A stretch of 64,000 bases of DNA, from positions 1 through 64,000 of the forward strand of contig CAYWXV010000003.1 in the NCBI GenBank assembly GCA_964462535.1. Direction: 5' to 3'. Below, piece after piece: positions 16,243 to 24,425 of this stretch. The position numbers and the translations under genes were made by a program. The stretch comes from CAYWXV01 sp964462535. GTDB lineage: Bacteria; Bacteroidota; Ignavibacteria; OLB7. How positions within the stretch are numbered: position 1 is the first letter of the stretch; every line of letters begins with the position of its first letter. Below the pieces are notes generated by a model, which ran no database searches, was not told the DNA's origin, and saw nothing but the letters and a program-made list of their open reading frames with translations.

Positions 16243-16965
16243 ATGAACGTACGTTACTTCATGAGCGTCCTGATGGCGCTCGCGCTTGTTGCCGCGGGGT
16301 GCGGTGACAAAGAGAAGAAGGATGGTCCCGCTGACGCCAAGAATGGTGACAAGACCGAGGCGTCGGAAGGGGGCTCGTCGGATGCCAAGGGGCCGTTTGA
16401 GGAGGAGCAGGGGATGGTTGAGATGAAGATGGACATGATGGGTATGCCGGCGACGATGACTCTCTACTTCGACGACTATGGGAAGCGACAGGCTACCTAT
16501 GTCGCTATGGAGATGATGGGGAAGAAGATGGAGACGGCGACGCTCATGGAGGGGGGATTCACGACCACGTGGGAGGCGGAATCGAAGTCGGGCAAGAAGA
16601 TGAAGTCTGACGGAACCAACGGCGGCCCGCTCGAGTTGATCGCGGGTCTTACTGACGAGCGGAAGAAGACGTTGAATTACAAGGAGATCGACTCGCGCGA
16701 GATCCTGGGTCACAACGCCACCGGGTTCTCCATCGATTCGGGTGGTGCAAAAATGAACGTCTGGCACTGGAAGGGGATCCCGCTGATGATGGAGGTCAAC
16801 GCCAGCCAGATGAAAATGACAATTACGGCAACGAAGCTCGACACCGAGACCGAAGTTCCCGCCGACAAGTTCACCATCCCGTCCGATGTCAAGATATCGG
16901 AAGGTGGTGCGATGTCGGGATCACTCCCCGAGTCGAAGCCGGAAGGGGCCGATACGTCGAAGTGA
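16243..16965 (+). CDS. Exported Met-rich lipoprotein, FDDYG/WxWxGIPL family, copy 2
   Basis: A 240-residue lipoprotein (MNVRYFMSVLMALALVAAGC, Cys20) with a charged linker (residues 21-60) and the same domain as its neighbours: FDDYGKRQ, EILGHNATGFSID, WHWKGIPLMME, IPSDVKIS. It is notably methionine-rich in the first half of the domain (VEMKMDMMGMPATM, then MEMMGKKMETATLM). Such spacing of Met residues is used by periplasmic Cu(I)/Ag(I) binders, so metal binding is a hypothesis that fits the efflux island downstream. A TTG lies two codons upstream of the ATG in the same frame; the ATG is preferred. A perfect terminator hairpin follows, so copies 1-2 and copies 3-4 may be separate transcripts. 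Function unknown. Confidence 0.72.
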   Translation: MNVRYFMSVLMALALVAAGCGDKEKKDGPADAKNGDKTEASEGGSSDAKGPFEEEQGMVEMKMDMMGMPATMTLYFDDYGKRQATYVAMEMMGKKMETATLMEGGFTTTWEAESKSGKKMKSDGTNGGPLELIAGLTDERKKTLNYKEIDSREILGHNATGFSIDSGGAKMNVWHWKGIPLMMEVNASQMKMTITATKLDTETEVPADKFTIPSDVKISEGGAMSGSLPESKPEGADTSK

Positions 16966-16996
16966 TCTGCGGCTCTGCATCCGTGGACTGACTACG

Positions 16997-17031
16997 TCTC
17001 CCGATCTCCATGCACGTTGGAGATCGGGAGA
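16997..17031 (+). terminator. Intrinsic terminator between paralogs 2 and 3
   Basis: Perfect 14-bp stem (TCTCCCGATCTCCA, 16997-17010, pairing with 17018-17031), seven-base loop TGCACGT, then TGGTTTT. The tail is short but U-rich enough to terminate. It splits the four-gene paralog cluster into two probable transcription units. Confidence 0.82.
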
Positions 17032-17069
17032 TGGTTTTGGCACTATGAACGGGTATCGAACAGCATGAC

Positions 17070-17657
17070 ATGAAGATCATCCACGTTGGACTTGCTATCG
17101 GCCTGGTACTATTCTGCACGGGGCCACTTGCGGCTCAAAACGATCACAAACCATACGAGGTCGAGACAGGGACTGTCTCGATGCGAATGGAGATGTTGGG
17201 CGTCACGCTTTCCATCACAATACAATTCGATGACTACGGGCGGAGGCAGCTAACACGCCTGCGTGGAAACGCGCAGGGGCGCACGGTCAGTCTCAATGTG
17301 CTGGAGACGCGGAAATATCACCTGATGTGGGACGACAACACCAAGCGCGGAGATCGCCGGAAGATTGCCGGTCCACCAACCGGACCATTGTCGCTCGTCT
17401 CCGGGCTCAACCTTACTGCTCCAAGAACACCAATTGATTCGACACGCTCAATCCTGGGACGTGAATGCTCCGGTGAATCGTCGGCCGATGGGGGAGTGAG
17501 TGCAGAGTTCTGGCGGTGGAAGGGCATCCCCCTCTATGTTCTGGTGAGAGGTGATAATGCGGACGTTACGTTCGAGGCAGTCAAGTTGGACGTTGCTACT
17601 CCCTTGACAAGCGAGGCGTTTGACGTACCGGATGACGTCACAATCATAGACCAATAG
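17070..17657 (+). CDS. Exported protein, FDDYG/WxWxGIPL family, copy 3 (short)
   Basis: A 195-residue protein with a plain signal peptide (MKIIHVGLAIGLVLFCTGPLAAQ) instead of a lipobox, so a soluble periplasmic form. It lacks the linker seen in copies 1 and 2. Family marks: VSMRMEMLGVTLSITIQFDD, YGRRQLTR, SILGRECSGES, WRWKGIPLYV and VPDDVTII at the C-terminus. The Met run is reduced to MRMEML. It has a Cys in RECSG, like copy 1. It follows a terminator and precedes copy 4 by 42 bases, so copies 3 and 4 probably form one unit. No known catalytic motif; function unknown. Confidence 0.7.
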   Translation: MKIIHVGLAIGLVLFCTGPLAAQNDHKPYEVETGTVSMRMEMLGVTLSITIQFDDYGRRQLTRLRGNAQGRTVSLNVLETRKYHLMWDDNTKRGDRRKIAGPPTGPLSLVSGLNLTAPRTPIDSTRSILGRECSGESSADGGVSAEFWRWKGIPLYVLVRGDNADVTFEAVKLDVATPLTSEAFDVPDDVTIIDQ

Positions 17658-17699
17658 CCGACGCCGCAGGCGTTGTGCACATCAACTTTCGGACGAACA

Positions 17700-18362
17700 A
17701 TGAATATCCGCTTTACGTCCCTCGTCGCAGGGGTCTTCGTTCTGCTTGCAAGCTCTCCATCGTGGGGCCAGCCCGCTCCGCGCCCGTTCGAGGAGAGGCA
17801 GGGTATGGTTGAGATGTCGATGGAAGTTTTGGGAATGCCGGCTGTCATGACGCTCTACTTCGATGAGTACGGTGCGCGCCAGGCTATGTACGTCGACATG
17901 AACATGATGGGGCAGAGCTTCCAGAACGTCACCATCATTCAAGACGGCATGAAGACCACGTGGGACAATACGTCTAAGAAGGGGACACGCTCCGTCTCGG
18001 ATGGCAACAGCGGCCCCATGGAGATGATCGCGTCGCTGACACCAGCAAGAAAGAAGGCGCTCCACTACAAGGCGTTGAAGTCGAAGAAGCTCCTTGGAAA
18101 ACGGACCACCGGGTTCTCAATCGACTCGTCTGGAATGAAGATGAGCATCTGGCACTGGAAGGGAATTCCGTTGCTTATCGAGATGAACGCCATGGGGATG
18201 GCGATGAACATCACAGCCAATAGGCTTGACGTCACAACTCCCGTTGACCCCGCCCGATTCATTGTGCCCGAAGACGTGGTAATCACCGAAGGAGAGGATG
18301 AGACAGAGTTCCCGAACACGAATCCAGGGGACACGGAACCGGAAATGCCCGTGGACGGATAG
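17700..18362 (+). CDS. Exported Met-rich protein, FDDYG/WxWxGIPL family, copy 4
   Basis: A 220-residue protein with a cleavable signal (MNIRFTSLVAGVFVLLASSPSWGQ). Closest of the set to copy 2: VEMSMEVLGMPAVMTLYFDE, MYVDMNMMGQSF, KLLGKRTTGFSIDSSGMKM and WHWKGIPLLIEMNAMGMAM. Methionine content is high in the same places as in copy 2, and two of the Met clusters flank the WxWKGIPL motif. The C-terminal tail is acidic (EGEDETEFP). The ATG at 17700 gives the signal peptide at the N-terminus. It converges on the TonB receptor gene with only 24 bases between stops. A role in periplasmic metal binding or envelope lipid handling is possible but unproven. Confidence 0.72.
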   Translation: MNIRFTSLVAGVFVLLASSPSWGQPAPRPFEERQGMVEMSMEVLGMPAVMTLYFDEYGARQAMYVDMNMMGQSFQNVTIIQDGMKTTWDNTSKKGTRSVSDGNSGPMEMIASLTPARKKALHYKALKSKKLLGKRTTGFSIDSSGMKMSIWHWKGIPLLIEMNAMGMAMNITANRLDVTTPVDPARFIVPEDVVITEGEDETEFPNTNPGDTEPEMPVDG

Positions 18363-18386
18363 TCTGTTCCGCGTCGCGTTGTCCGA

Positions 18387-20678
18387 TTACTCTCGGTCGG
18401 GCGAAGGATCCAGAGACGGTGTACCCAGGTTCCATTGAAGCCCGAGAAAGAACTCTCGCCCTTCTACCGATCCCCAGACGACGCTCCCGTCAAGCCTTCC
18501 GCTGTCTACCTCGAATGTGAGCGGCGTGTGATCCGATTGCTGCTCGTCGAGTGCGTTCAGCACGCCGCTGACAAGCGTCACGCTTCCAAACTTTTTCTCG
18601 AGCCGGGCGTTCAGAAGCGCGTATGACGGGGAGTCGTAGAGCCCCCATGGGTTGGTGGGGAGGCGTTGGGAGCCTATGAGACTCCCCCATGCCTCGGCCG
18701 TAATGCCTGAGGCGTCGTCGACGAACATCACCGCCGCATCGATGTTAATTCCCGGAGCAAGAGGGACGCGTTGGTTATCGCCGTTCGCCAACATGGTGTG
18801 GTAGTCGACCGCTGATATCGCGAACGAGCTGGACCACGCCGTTCCGAACGTCCACCGGGTTTGCAGCTCCACGCCACGCAGCCTCCGCCTGTCGGGTGCG
18901 TTGATGGGGAAGTAGACGTTACTCTCGAGCGAGTCGGGGTCCGGGATTCCGACGTCAGTCAGCAACGTGGAATACGCGTTGAGATTGCTTTGCAGGTAGA
19001 CCGACTCGCCGAGCGAGATATCATAGGAAACATCGTAGTTGAACGTCAACGAGCGCTCGGCCTCGAATGAGGGATTTGATCGCCATGCAATCGTTCGCAT
19101 CAACGTTCGATGATCCTCCGTGAAGAGGGCCTCACCTTTGAAGCCGGTTCCGACCATCACGCGCATCGCAAGCTTTTCCACCGGTGACCATCGGATAGCA
19201 CCGCGTGGATTCACCACGTCACCAGTCAGGTTATGATGGTCGAAGCGCACGCCGGTCAACACCGTCCACTGGTCAAATACGTTCCACTGATTCTGAACGA
19301 AGGCGGAGGCTATCGCCACGTCGTAATTAATGTCGCCCAGTACCTCGTCGCGAAGGCGTTCAGCGAAATACTCGAGACCGCCGTTCAAGACGATCGGGCC
19401 GGTCTCAAACGACCCGGTTGCGCGAGTGTACCCGGTTGTCTGCGACGCGTCCCGCGGGCTGCCGCCGATGGAGCCGTCAAGGGTGAACCTCGAGCCATGA
19501 AACGCCACATCGACGACCAGATCGTTCGAAATCACCCGTGAAATCTGGACGCCAACGTCTGCGCGACCCAGGTCGAGTGTTTCGCGAAACGGAACGCTGG
19601 TCCCCTCGGTTGCCGGCACACCGCCGTTTCGCGCCTCGACACCCGCGCCGAGCGTCACGATCAATTCCGTGGCGTCGTCCAACAGCACATTACCTCGCGC
19701 CAACCCGTTCACCCGTGAACCATCCGTCTCGGACGATGCGTCGTCGATTCGACGATTCAGAGTCGCAGACGTGAACGCCGCAAGTCCGACATCGTCGATC
19801 ATTCCCGTCCAGGAAGCGCCGGCAACAACATGTTGGCTGGGCATGGCCGGTCCCGACAGAACCAGGGATGCATGCCCCTCGGCTTCTTCCGTAGGTGGAC
19901 GGATCTGGAGGTCAATCGCGCCGCTCACGGCACCGTTCCCGTATCGCGCGTCCGAGGCTCCCTCGACAATGCGAATCGTCTGAAGCGCCTGCGCCGGAAT
20001 CATGGCCAGACCATAGTACGTCGAGAGCCCTCCAAGCACCGGCGCCCCGTCCAACAGAACACGGGTGGATGTGGGCTCGAGACCTCGAAGACGGACGGAA
20101 CTGGCTCCGTCGATCGAGCAGCTGACGCGCGTCGATGTGCAGGAGCTGTAGCGCCTGAGAATCCGGTCCACACCGCGTGTAAAGGGAGCGTGTTGTTGGA
20201 CTTCCTCGCGAATGGACTCGACGCGACAACACGCGTCTTCGACGGAACGCGAACGCCGAACACCGCTGACGGTAATGGTTGGCGCGACCAACGATGTGGG
20301 CTGAAGTCGGGCCTCGACCGGGGCGAACGAATACGCAATTTGCGCCGTCGCATATCCAACCGAGGAAATCTGAAGAAAGACGTCGCCGGAGTCGACGATG
20401 GCACGAATGTCGAATCGACCGTTCGGTCCGGCGATCGCTCCGAACGGGGTAGGTTCGAGCCATGTCAGGCCGTCAGGAGATGGAGTTCGGACGTAGAGGC
20501 GCACGGTGGCACCCGCGACCGGTTGCCCGTCCGTCGCATCCGATACGATTCCGGTGATTCGAAGCGTGTCCTGGCTTTGGGCAGACAAGTCTCTGGGTAC
20601 CGAAACGACGGCGACTACGATCGCCAACGCCAAAAGGAGAGATTCCCGGAGGCTGTACTTGAAGACTTCACGTTGCAT
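18387..20678 (-). CDS. TonB-dependent receptor with Cys-bearing plug region (metal locus)
   Basis: A 763-residue outer-membrane active transporter. Signal peptide to about residue 33 (ending DLSAQ), carboxypeptidase-regulatory-like domain about 38-125 (ITGIVSDATDGQPVAGATVR), plug domain about 145-265 (SVRLRGLEPTSTRVLLDGAP, VEGASDARYGNGAVSGAIDL) and a 22-strand-type barrel to the C-terminus. Between the first domain and the plug are Cys150-Cys151 (DACCRVES), Cys180 and Cys187. A paired-Cys element at this place is known in Bacteroidota receptors encoded next to copper efflux genes, so Cu or a Cu chelate is the likely ligand. It is divergent from the HMA chaperone gene, with a shared 107-base promoter region. 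The C-terminus (LGLQWNLGT then a tail) has no final aromatic residue. Confidence 0.88.
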   Translation of the reverse strand: MQREVFKYSLRESLLLALAIVVAVVSVPRDLSAQSQDTLRITGIVSDATDGQPVAGATVRLYVRTPSPDGLTWLEPTPFGAIAGPNGRFDIRAIVDSGDVFLQISSVGYATAQIAYSFAPVEARLQPTSLVAPTITVSGVRRSRSVEDACCRVESIREEVQQHAPFTRGVDRILRRYSSCTSTRVSCSIDGASSVRLRGLEPTSTRVLLDGAPVLGGLSTYYGLAMIPAQALQTIRIVEGASDARYGNGAVSGAIDLQIRPPTEEAEGHASLVLSGPAMPSQHVVAGASWTGMIDDVGLAAFTSATLNRRIDDASSETDGSRVNGLARGNVLLDDATELIVTLGAGVEARNGGVPATEGTSVPFRETLDLGRADVGVQISRVISNDLVVDVAFHGSRFTLDGSIGGSPRDASQTTGYTRATGSFETGPIVLNGGLEYFAERLRDEVLGDINYDVAIASAFVQNQWNVFDQWTVLTGVRFDHHNLTGDVVNPRGAIRWSPVEKLAMRVMVGTGFKGEALFTEDHRTLMRTIAWRSNPSFEAERSLTFNYDVSYDISLGESVYLQSNLNAYSTLLTDVGIPDPDSLESNVYFPINAPDRRRLRGVELQTRWTFGTAWSSSFAISAVDYHTMLANGDNQRVPLAPGINIDAAVMFVDDASGITAEAWGSLIGSQRLPTNPWGLYDSPSYALLNARLEKKFGSVTLVSGVLNALDEQQSDHTPLTFEVDSGRLDGSVVWGSVEGREFFLGLQWNLGTPSLDPSPDRE

Positions 20679-20785
20679 GCAGTGTCCTTCGCTTCATTCA
20701 CACGGACTGTTATCTTAACGACGCTGGCGTGAATATATGGCACGACCAAGCCAGGAATGAAAGAGATCAAAAGCTACAATCGGTC

Positions 20786-20992
20786 ATGACAGAGACAATA
20801 ACTATCCATGGGATGCATTGTGGTGGTTGCGTTGCCGGTGTCAAGCGAGCGATCGAGCGCCTTACCGTTCGACAGGTCGACGTAACCGTGGGAACCGCAA
20901 CCGTTGACTACGACGAGGGGGAAACGAGTCACGAGCAGATCGTCGCCGCGATCGAAGATGCCGGCTACGAAGTCGCGGCAACCACAACGTAG
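20786..20992 (+). CDS. Cytosolic heavy-metal-associated (HMA) chaperone, CopZ-like
   Basis: A 68-residue single HMA domain: GMHCGGCVAGVKRAIE with metal-binding Cys12 and Cys15, then a strand TVDYDEGETSHEQIVAAIED and the ending AGYEVA, as in CopZ/Atx1-like copper chaperones with a ferredoxin-like fold. There is no signal peptide from the ATG at 20786, so it acts in the cytosol, passing Cu(I) to a pump or sensor. A GTG at 20729 would add 19 polar residues; the shorter form is preferred because the domain starts immediately. First gene of the plus-strand metal island, divergent from the TonB receptor. Confidence 0.88.
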   Translation: MTETITIHGMHCGGCVAGVKRAIERLTVRQVDVTVGTATVDYDEGETSHEQIVAAIEDAGYEVAATTT

Positions 20993-21077
20993 TGGCGCAG
21001 CTCATTGGTGCAGCCTGACGATTCACTAACACATTGAATTGGATGTTACCCCATTTCGTGGGTACCTTGTCTGCCAA

Positions 21078-21497
21078 ATGATTCGCCGCGTAGTCATACT
21101 GTCAACGCTCTTGACGCTTGTCATCGGCTCCATTGGAGTACCGGTGAGCCTTCATGCGTGCAGTATGGAGGGGGGGCGACCCAGCCTGGGCGCATCCTGT
21201 TCAATGTGCGGCAGTCATCGGGAATCCAAGGGTTGCGGACGTGAAGACGCCCCCCGCTCAAAGAAGAAGGGCTGCTGTCAAACCAGGCACGTGCTTCAGC
21301 ACGTCGACGATGCGCGGGCGGGAACCGTCATAATCGACTTTGCCCCTCCTGCGGTCGCTATTCATCCCCTCGTCATCATGGGCGGCGATCTGGCACGTCG
21401 TCATACTTCCGTTGACGGGTACACGGACCTTCCGCCACCTGGACTTGCGCTCCACGCCGCCCGGACGTGGCTCCACACCTCTCGGCTTCTGATTTGA
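21078..21497 (+). CDS. Exported Cys-rich protein, HYC_CC_PP family-like
   Basis: A 139-residue exported protein. The N-terminal hydrophobic segment RRVVILSTLLTLVIGSIGVP is a signal peptide or anchor. Then H26-A-C28, C41-x2-C44, C53, the pair C66-C67 (KKKGCCQTR) and a Pro run near the end (DLPPPG, 119-121). This order of His-x-Cys, CC and PP matches the small HYC_CC_PP family that Bacteroidota carry beside CusA-type efflux pumps, with HAC in place of HYC. The seven Cys and several His suggest thiol ligation of Cu or Ag in the periplasm, but no function has been shown for the family that I can cite. The ATG at 21078 is preferred over one 13 codons upstream because it starts the signal segment. 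Confidence 0.72.
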   Translation: MIRRVVILSTLLTLVIGSIGVPVSLHACSMEGGRPSLGASCSMCGSHRESKGCGREDAPRSKKKGCCQTRHVLQHVDDARAGTVIIDFAPPAVAIHPLVIMGGDLARRHTSVDGYTDLPPPGLALHAARTWLHTSRLLI

Positions 21498-21687
21498 TAC
21501 CGTCGCGTCACGCGCAAACTGCGCGCTGACCGCGACGGTCATACCACCGCGATCTATTCGCACCTTCCTGTATCGACCGTCATGAGCGTGATGCGCATTG
21601 ATGCCTCGTCATCATGCCCTCACAAGTCCGTTCACCCACATGGGGAACGTCGCCTCCACGCAGATCGTCCATCAATCGATCACGGTC

Positions 21688-22998
21688 ATGATGTCTCAAC
21701 TCCAGATTCCTCTCCCACATACGCTCCTCGTTGCGGCCGTTGCGTTGTTCGTAGCGAGCGTCGCATCCGCACAGCCCTTGGCCGAGCTGGAGCAGAGGCT
21801 ACTCACGTCGAGCCCGTCGATCGCGGCTGCGCGATTGGCCGCCCGACAGGCTACCCATAGAGGCGATGCCGCGGCCGCCTGGGATCCCCCCTCCGTTGGC
21901 GTCGAGTTCAACATGCTTCCCCCATTGAATCCGAATCCTGGACGAAAGGGGGAGACGATGGTAATGCTTGAACAGGCTATTCCTCTTGGGGGGCAAAACC
22001 GTGCAATGGCGCTCGCAATGGGGGCAGGGAAGGATGTTGGACTGGCGGAGGAGGACATCACGAGCCGCCGGCTCGTGGCGGAGCTTCGCCGCGCCTACTT
22101 CACGTTGTGGTATATCGATCGCCGCATTCAGATTGCTCGCACAGCTGGAAGGCTCATCGATGAAGTCCGCGCTGCGCAGGAGCTTCGTTACTCTGTCTCG
22201 CTGGCACCACAATCCGAGCTGCTCGAACTAGCCACGGAGGCTGAGTCGGTCGAGCTCGAGCTCTCAGATCTCGTGCGATGGAGATCCCAGATCGAAGCAA
22301 ACATGAACGCTCTCCTGGCACGACCGGTTGACTCCGCCGTCGTCGTCGTTACACCCCCACCCGACACAATGCAGATCGCCTATGATTCTCTCGTGGCATT
22401 GATCGATGAGCACCCGGAGTTGAAGCGTATGGACGCCATGGCGGCAATGAGTGGTCTTGAAGCAGAAGCGGAGCGTTCGATGCTCCGACCGATGCTGATG
22501 GTTCGTGCCGGGCTGGCGTGGATGCCGGATGGCCATCCGCTTCGAGAGGCGCAGGTAGGGGAACACGGAATCACTCTTCACGACGAAGGGGTGATGAGAT
22601 GGGGGCTGAAAGCGGGGGCGATGATCAGTATCCCGCTTGCCCCATGGGCAAGCGATGGACCGGAGCAGAAGGCGGAAGCGAAGATGGTTGAGGCCCGGCG
22701 TGCGTTAAGTGAGCGTGACGACATGCGGAATGGCATGGTTGGATCGCTCAGGGCATCATTCCTCGACGCGCAGCGGGCACGCGCAGGACTTGCGTTTCTG
22801 AGGGGTGCGTCGCTTCCCCTGCTCGAGCGCCGGCTTGACGCCGCGCGCGAGGACTACGCGAACGGCAGAGTGCCTTTCAGTTCGCTGATTGACGGGTATC
22901 GGGCCTTCGTTCGAGCACAGGTCGATCTTGCGCAGCGCAGTCTTGATCACGCTCTCGCGATTGTCACCATCGCGCAGATAACAGGAGTCACGCCATGA
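21688..22998 (+). CDS. TolC/CusC-like outer-membrane efflux channel
   Basis: An outer-membrane efflux protein of about 436 residues. Started at ATG 21688 (or 21691) it has a signal peptide ending ASVASAQ. Two similar helical halves follow: the first with QPLAELEQRLLTSSPSIAAAR and LRRAYFTLWYIDRRIQ, the second with LVALIDEHPELKRMDA and LRASFLDAQRARAGLAF. This repeat layout is the TolC family coiled-coil barrel plus outer-membrane barrel. It overlaps the adaptor gene by four bases (ATGA), forming a CusC-CusB-CusA type tripartite pump with the next two genes. The reading frame is open upstream of 21688 but does not encode a better signal. Confidence 0.87.
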   Translation: MMSQLQIPLPHTLLVAAVALFVASVASAQPLAELEQRLLTSSPSIAAARLAARQATHRGDAAAAWDPPSVGVEFNMLPPLNPNPGRKGETMVMLEQAIPLGGQNRAMALAMGAGKDVGLAEEDITSRRLVAELRRAYFTLWYIDRRIQIARTAGRLIDEVRAAQELRYSVSLAPQSELLELATEAESVELELSDLVRWRSQIEANMNALLARPVDSAVVVVTPPPDTMQIAYDSLVALIDEHPELKRMDAMAAMSGLEAEAERSMLRPMLMVRAGLAWMPDGHPLREAQVGEHGITLHDEGVMRWGLKAGAMISIPLAPWASDGPEQKAEAKMVEARRALSERDDMRNGMVGSLRASFLDAQRARAGLAFLRGASLPLLERRLDAAREDYANGRVPFSSLIDGYRAFVRAQVDLAQRSLDHALAIVTIAQITGVTP

Positions 22999-24326
22999 CG
23001 AACGATAGCAGGCAGGTGAGTGAGGCGAAGGTAGCCTCTACGATACGGCGCCGTCGTCCGGCGTGGCCGCTACTACTTCTCGGTGCGGTCATAGTTCTGG
23101 CAGCGGGTGTTGCGGGCGGGTACTATGGCGCGGTGCGATTCGCCTCTAGCCTCACTACAGCTCAGACTGCCGAAGAGATCTACACCTGTCCCATGCATCC
23201 GCAGGTTGAGCAGGTCGGTCCGGGCACATGCCCCATCTGTTTCATGGACCTCGTTCCCAAAGGGGGGGGACTCCCCTCCTCGCAGGACGAGGATCACGGT
23301 GCGCACGATCTGCAGATAACGCCGCGTGATCGCATCGTGGCAGACGTGTCTACTGTGCCGGCCGAATACCGAATGCTGACGACTTCCATCACCGCCCCCG
23401 TGACTATCGATTTCAACGAGGCAACACAACGTGTCGTCTCCGCCAGGGTCGCGGGTCGAATTGAGCGACTGTTTGTTCGCGAGACTGGGCTGCCGGTGTC
23501 GAAGGGGTCGGCGTTGATGGAGATCTACAGTCCCGAACTTGTTGCTGCTCAGAACGAGTTCCTTGTTGCGCGCGAGACAGCTCGTACGCTCAGTCAACCG
23601 GTTGGCGACCTCTATCGCTCCGATTCCTCCGCGCGCCTGGCCCGCGGACGAGGGGTCATCGAATCCGCGAGACGGCGCCTCTCACTCCTGGGCCTGACGG
23701 ATCTTCAGATCGGCGCCCTCGAGAAGCGGGGCGAGGTTACGTCGGTGGTCACCGTCTATTCTCCTGTCTCGGGAATCGTCCTTCGGAGGGGCGTCGCAGA
23801 AGGGGCTTACGTGAACGAGGGGACGATGCTGATAGAAGTGGTGGAGATCGGGACCGTCTGGGGAATGATCGATGCGCCGCAGGACGTCGCGTCACGCCTG
23901 AACGTCGGAATGGAAACGGTCATTCGTGGCGCGGGCCTCGGCTCAGACATTGTACACGCTCGCATTGACTACATCTACCCCACGGCCGACGCCTCAAGTA
24001 GAACGATCAGGCTGCGCGCACCAATTCCCAACTATAGGGGGCTTATGCGTCCAGGCATGGTCTTTACCGCCGACATCCAGATTCCATCGGTTGACGCACT
24101 CGCTCTCCCCGTGTCGTCAGTGATACGTACCGGCGCGCGCGATCTCGTCTATGTCGAGGTTTCGAAGAATACGTTCGAGGCCCGAACGGTCACCGTCGGA
24201 ATTCGAAGTGGCGACTATTACCAGATCGTGGGGGGTGATTTGAAGCGCGGGGACAAAGTCGTTGCGGAAGGGGGATACCTGCTCGATTCGGAACGACAAC
24301 TGAGGGGGATAGAGGGTGGAAAGTAG
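22995..24326 (+). CDS. CusB-like RND efflux periplasmic adaptor with metal-binding N-domain
   Basis: A 443-residue membrane-fusion protein. An N-terminal anchor helix at about 22-45 is followed by a heavy-metal-binding domain, residues 62-88: YTCPMHPQVEQVGPGTCPIC with Cys65, Met67, His68, Cys79 and Cys82, as in CusB/CzcB relatives that bind Cu/Ag. The barrel-sandwich, helical hairpin and beta-barrel regions then follow (VSARVAGRIERLFVRETGLP, VTVYSPVSGIVLRRGVAEGA and RPGMVFTADIQIP). It links the inner-membrane pump to the outer-membrane channel encoded upstream, with which it overlaps by ATGA. The metal type is inferred from the N-domain and the neighbouring HMA genes. Confidence 0.9.
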   Translation: MTNDSRQVSEAKVASTIRRRRPAWPLLLLGAVIVLAAGVAGGYYGAVRFASSLTTAQTAEEIYTCPMHPQVEQVGPGTCPICFMDLVPKGGGLPSSQDEDHGAHDLQITPRDRIVADVSTVPAEYRMLTTSITAPVTIDFNEATQRVVSARVAGRIERLFVRETGLPVSKGSALMEIYSPELVAAQNEFLVARETARTLSQPVGDLYRSDSSARLARGRGVIESARRRLSLLGLTDLQIGALEKRGEVTSVVTVYSPVSGIVLRRGVAEGAYVNEGTMLIEVVEIGTVWGMIDAPQDVASRLNVGMETVIRGAGLGSDIVHARIDYIYPTADASSRTIRLRAPIPNYRGLMRPGMVFTADIQIPSVDALALPVSSVIRTGARDLVYVEVSKNTFEARTVTVGIRSGDYYQIVGGDLKRGDKVVAEGGYLLDSERQLRGIEGGK

Positions 24327-24362
24327 GCTGGAGAGCACGTGCGCTTGTGTGCAGGGGCGCAT

Positions 24363-24396
24363 ACCCGCCCGACCAGAGGATCATCGGTTGGCGGGT
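24363..24396 (+). other. Imperfect hairpin between adaptor and pump genes
   Basis: ACCCGCC (24363-24369) plus ACC (24372-24374) pair with GGT (24386-24388) plus GGCGGGT (24390-24396) across a small internal loop, with an 11-base apical loop. There is no T-run after it, so it is not a convincing terminator. It could tune mRNA processing between the adaptor and pump genes, or be chance. Confidence 0.25.
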
Positions 24397-24425
24397 TCAT
24401 GGTCCACGGAAACGAGTGAGTAGTC

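Noticed and set aside
19830..20732. 300-codon plus-strand frame
   Set aside because: Antisense to the TonB receptor; composition is Arg-rich and shadow-like.
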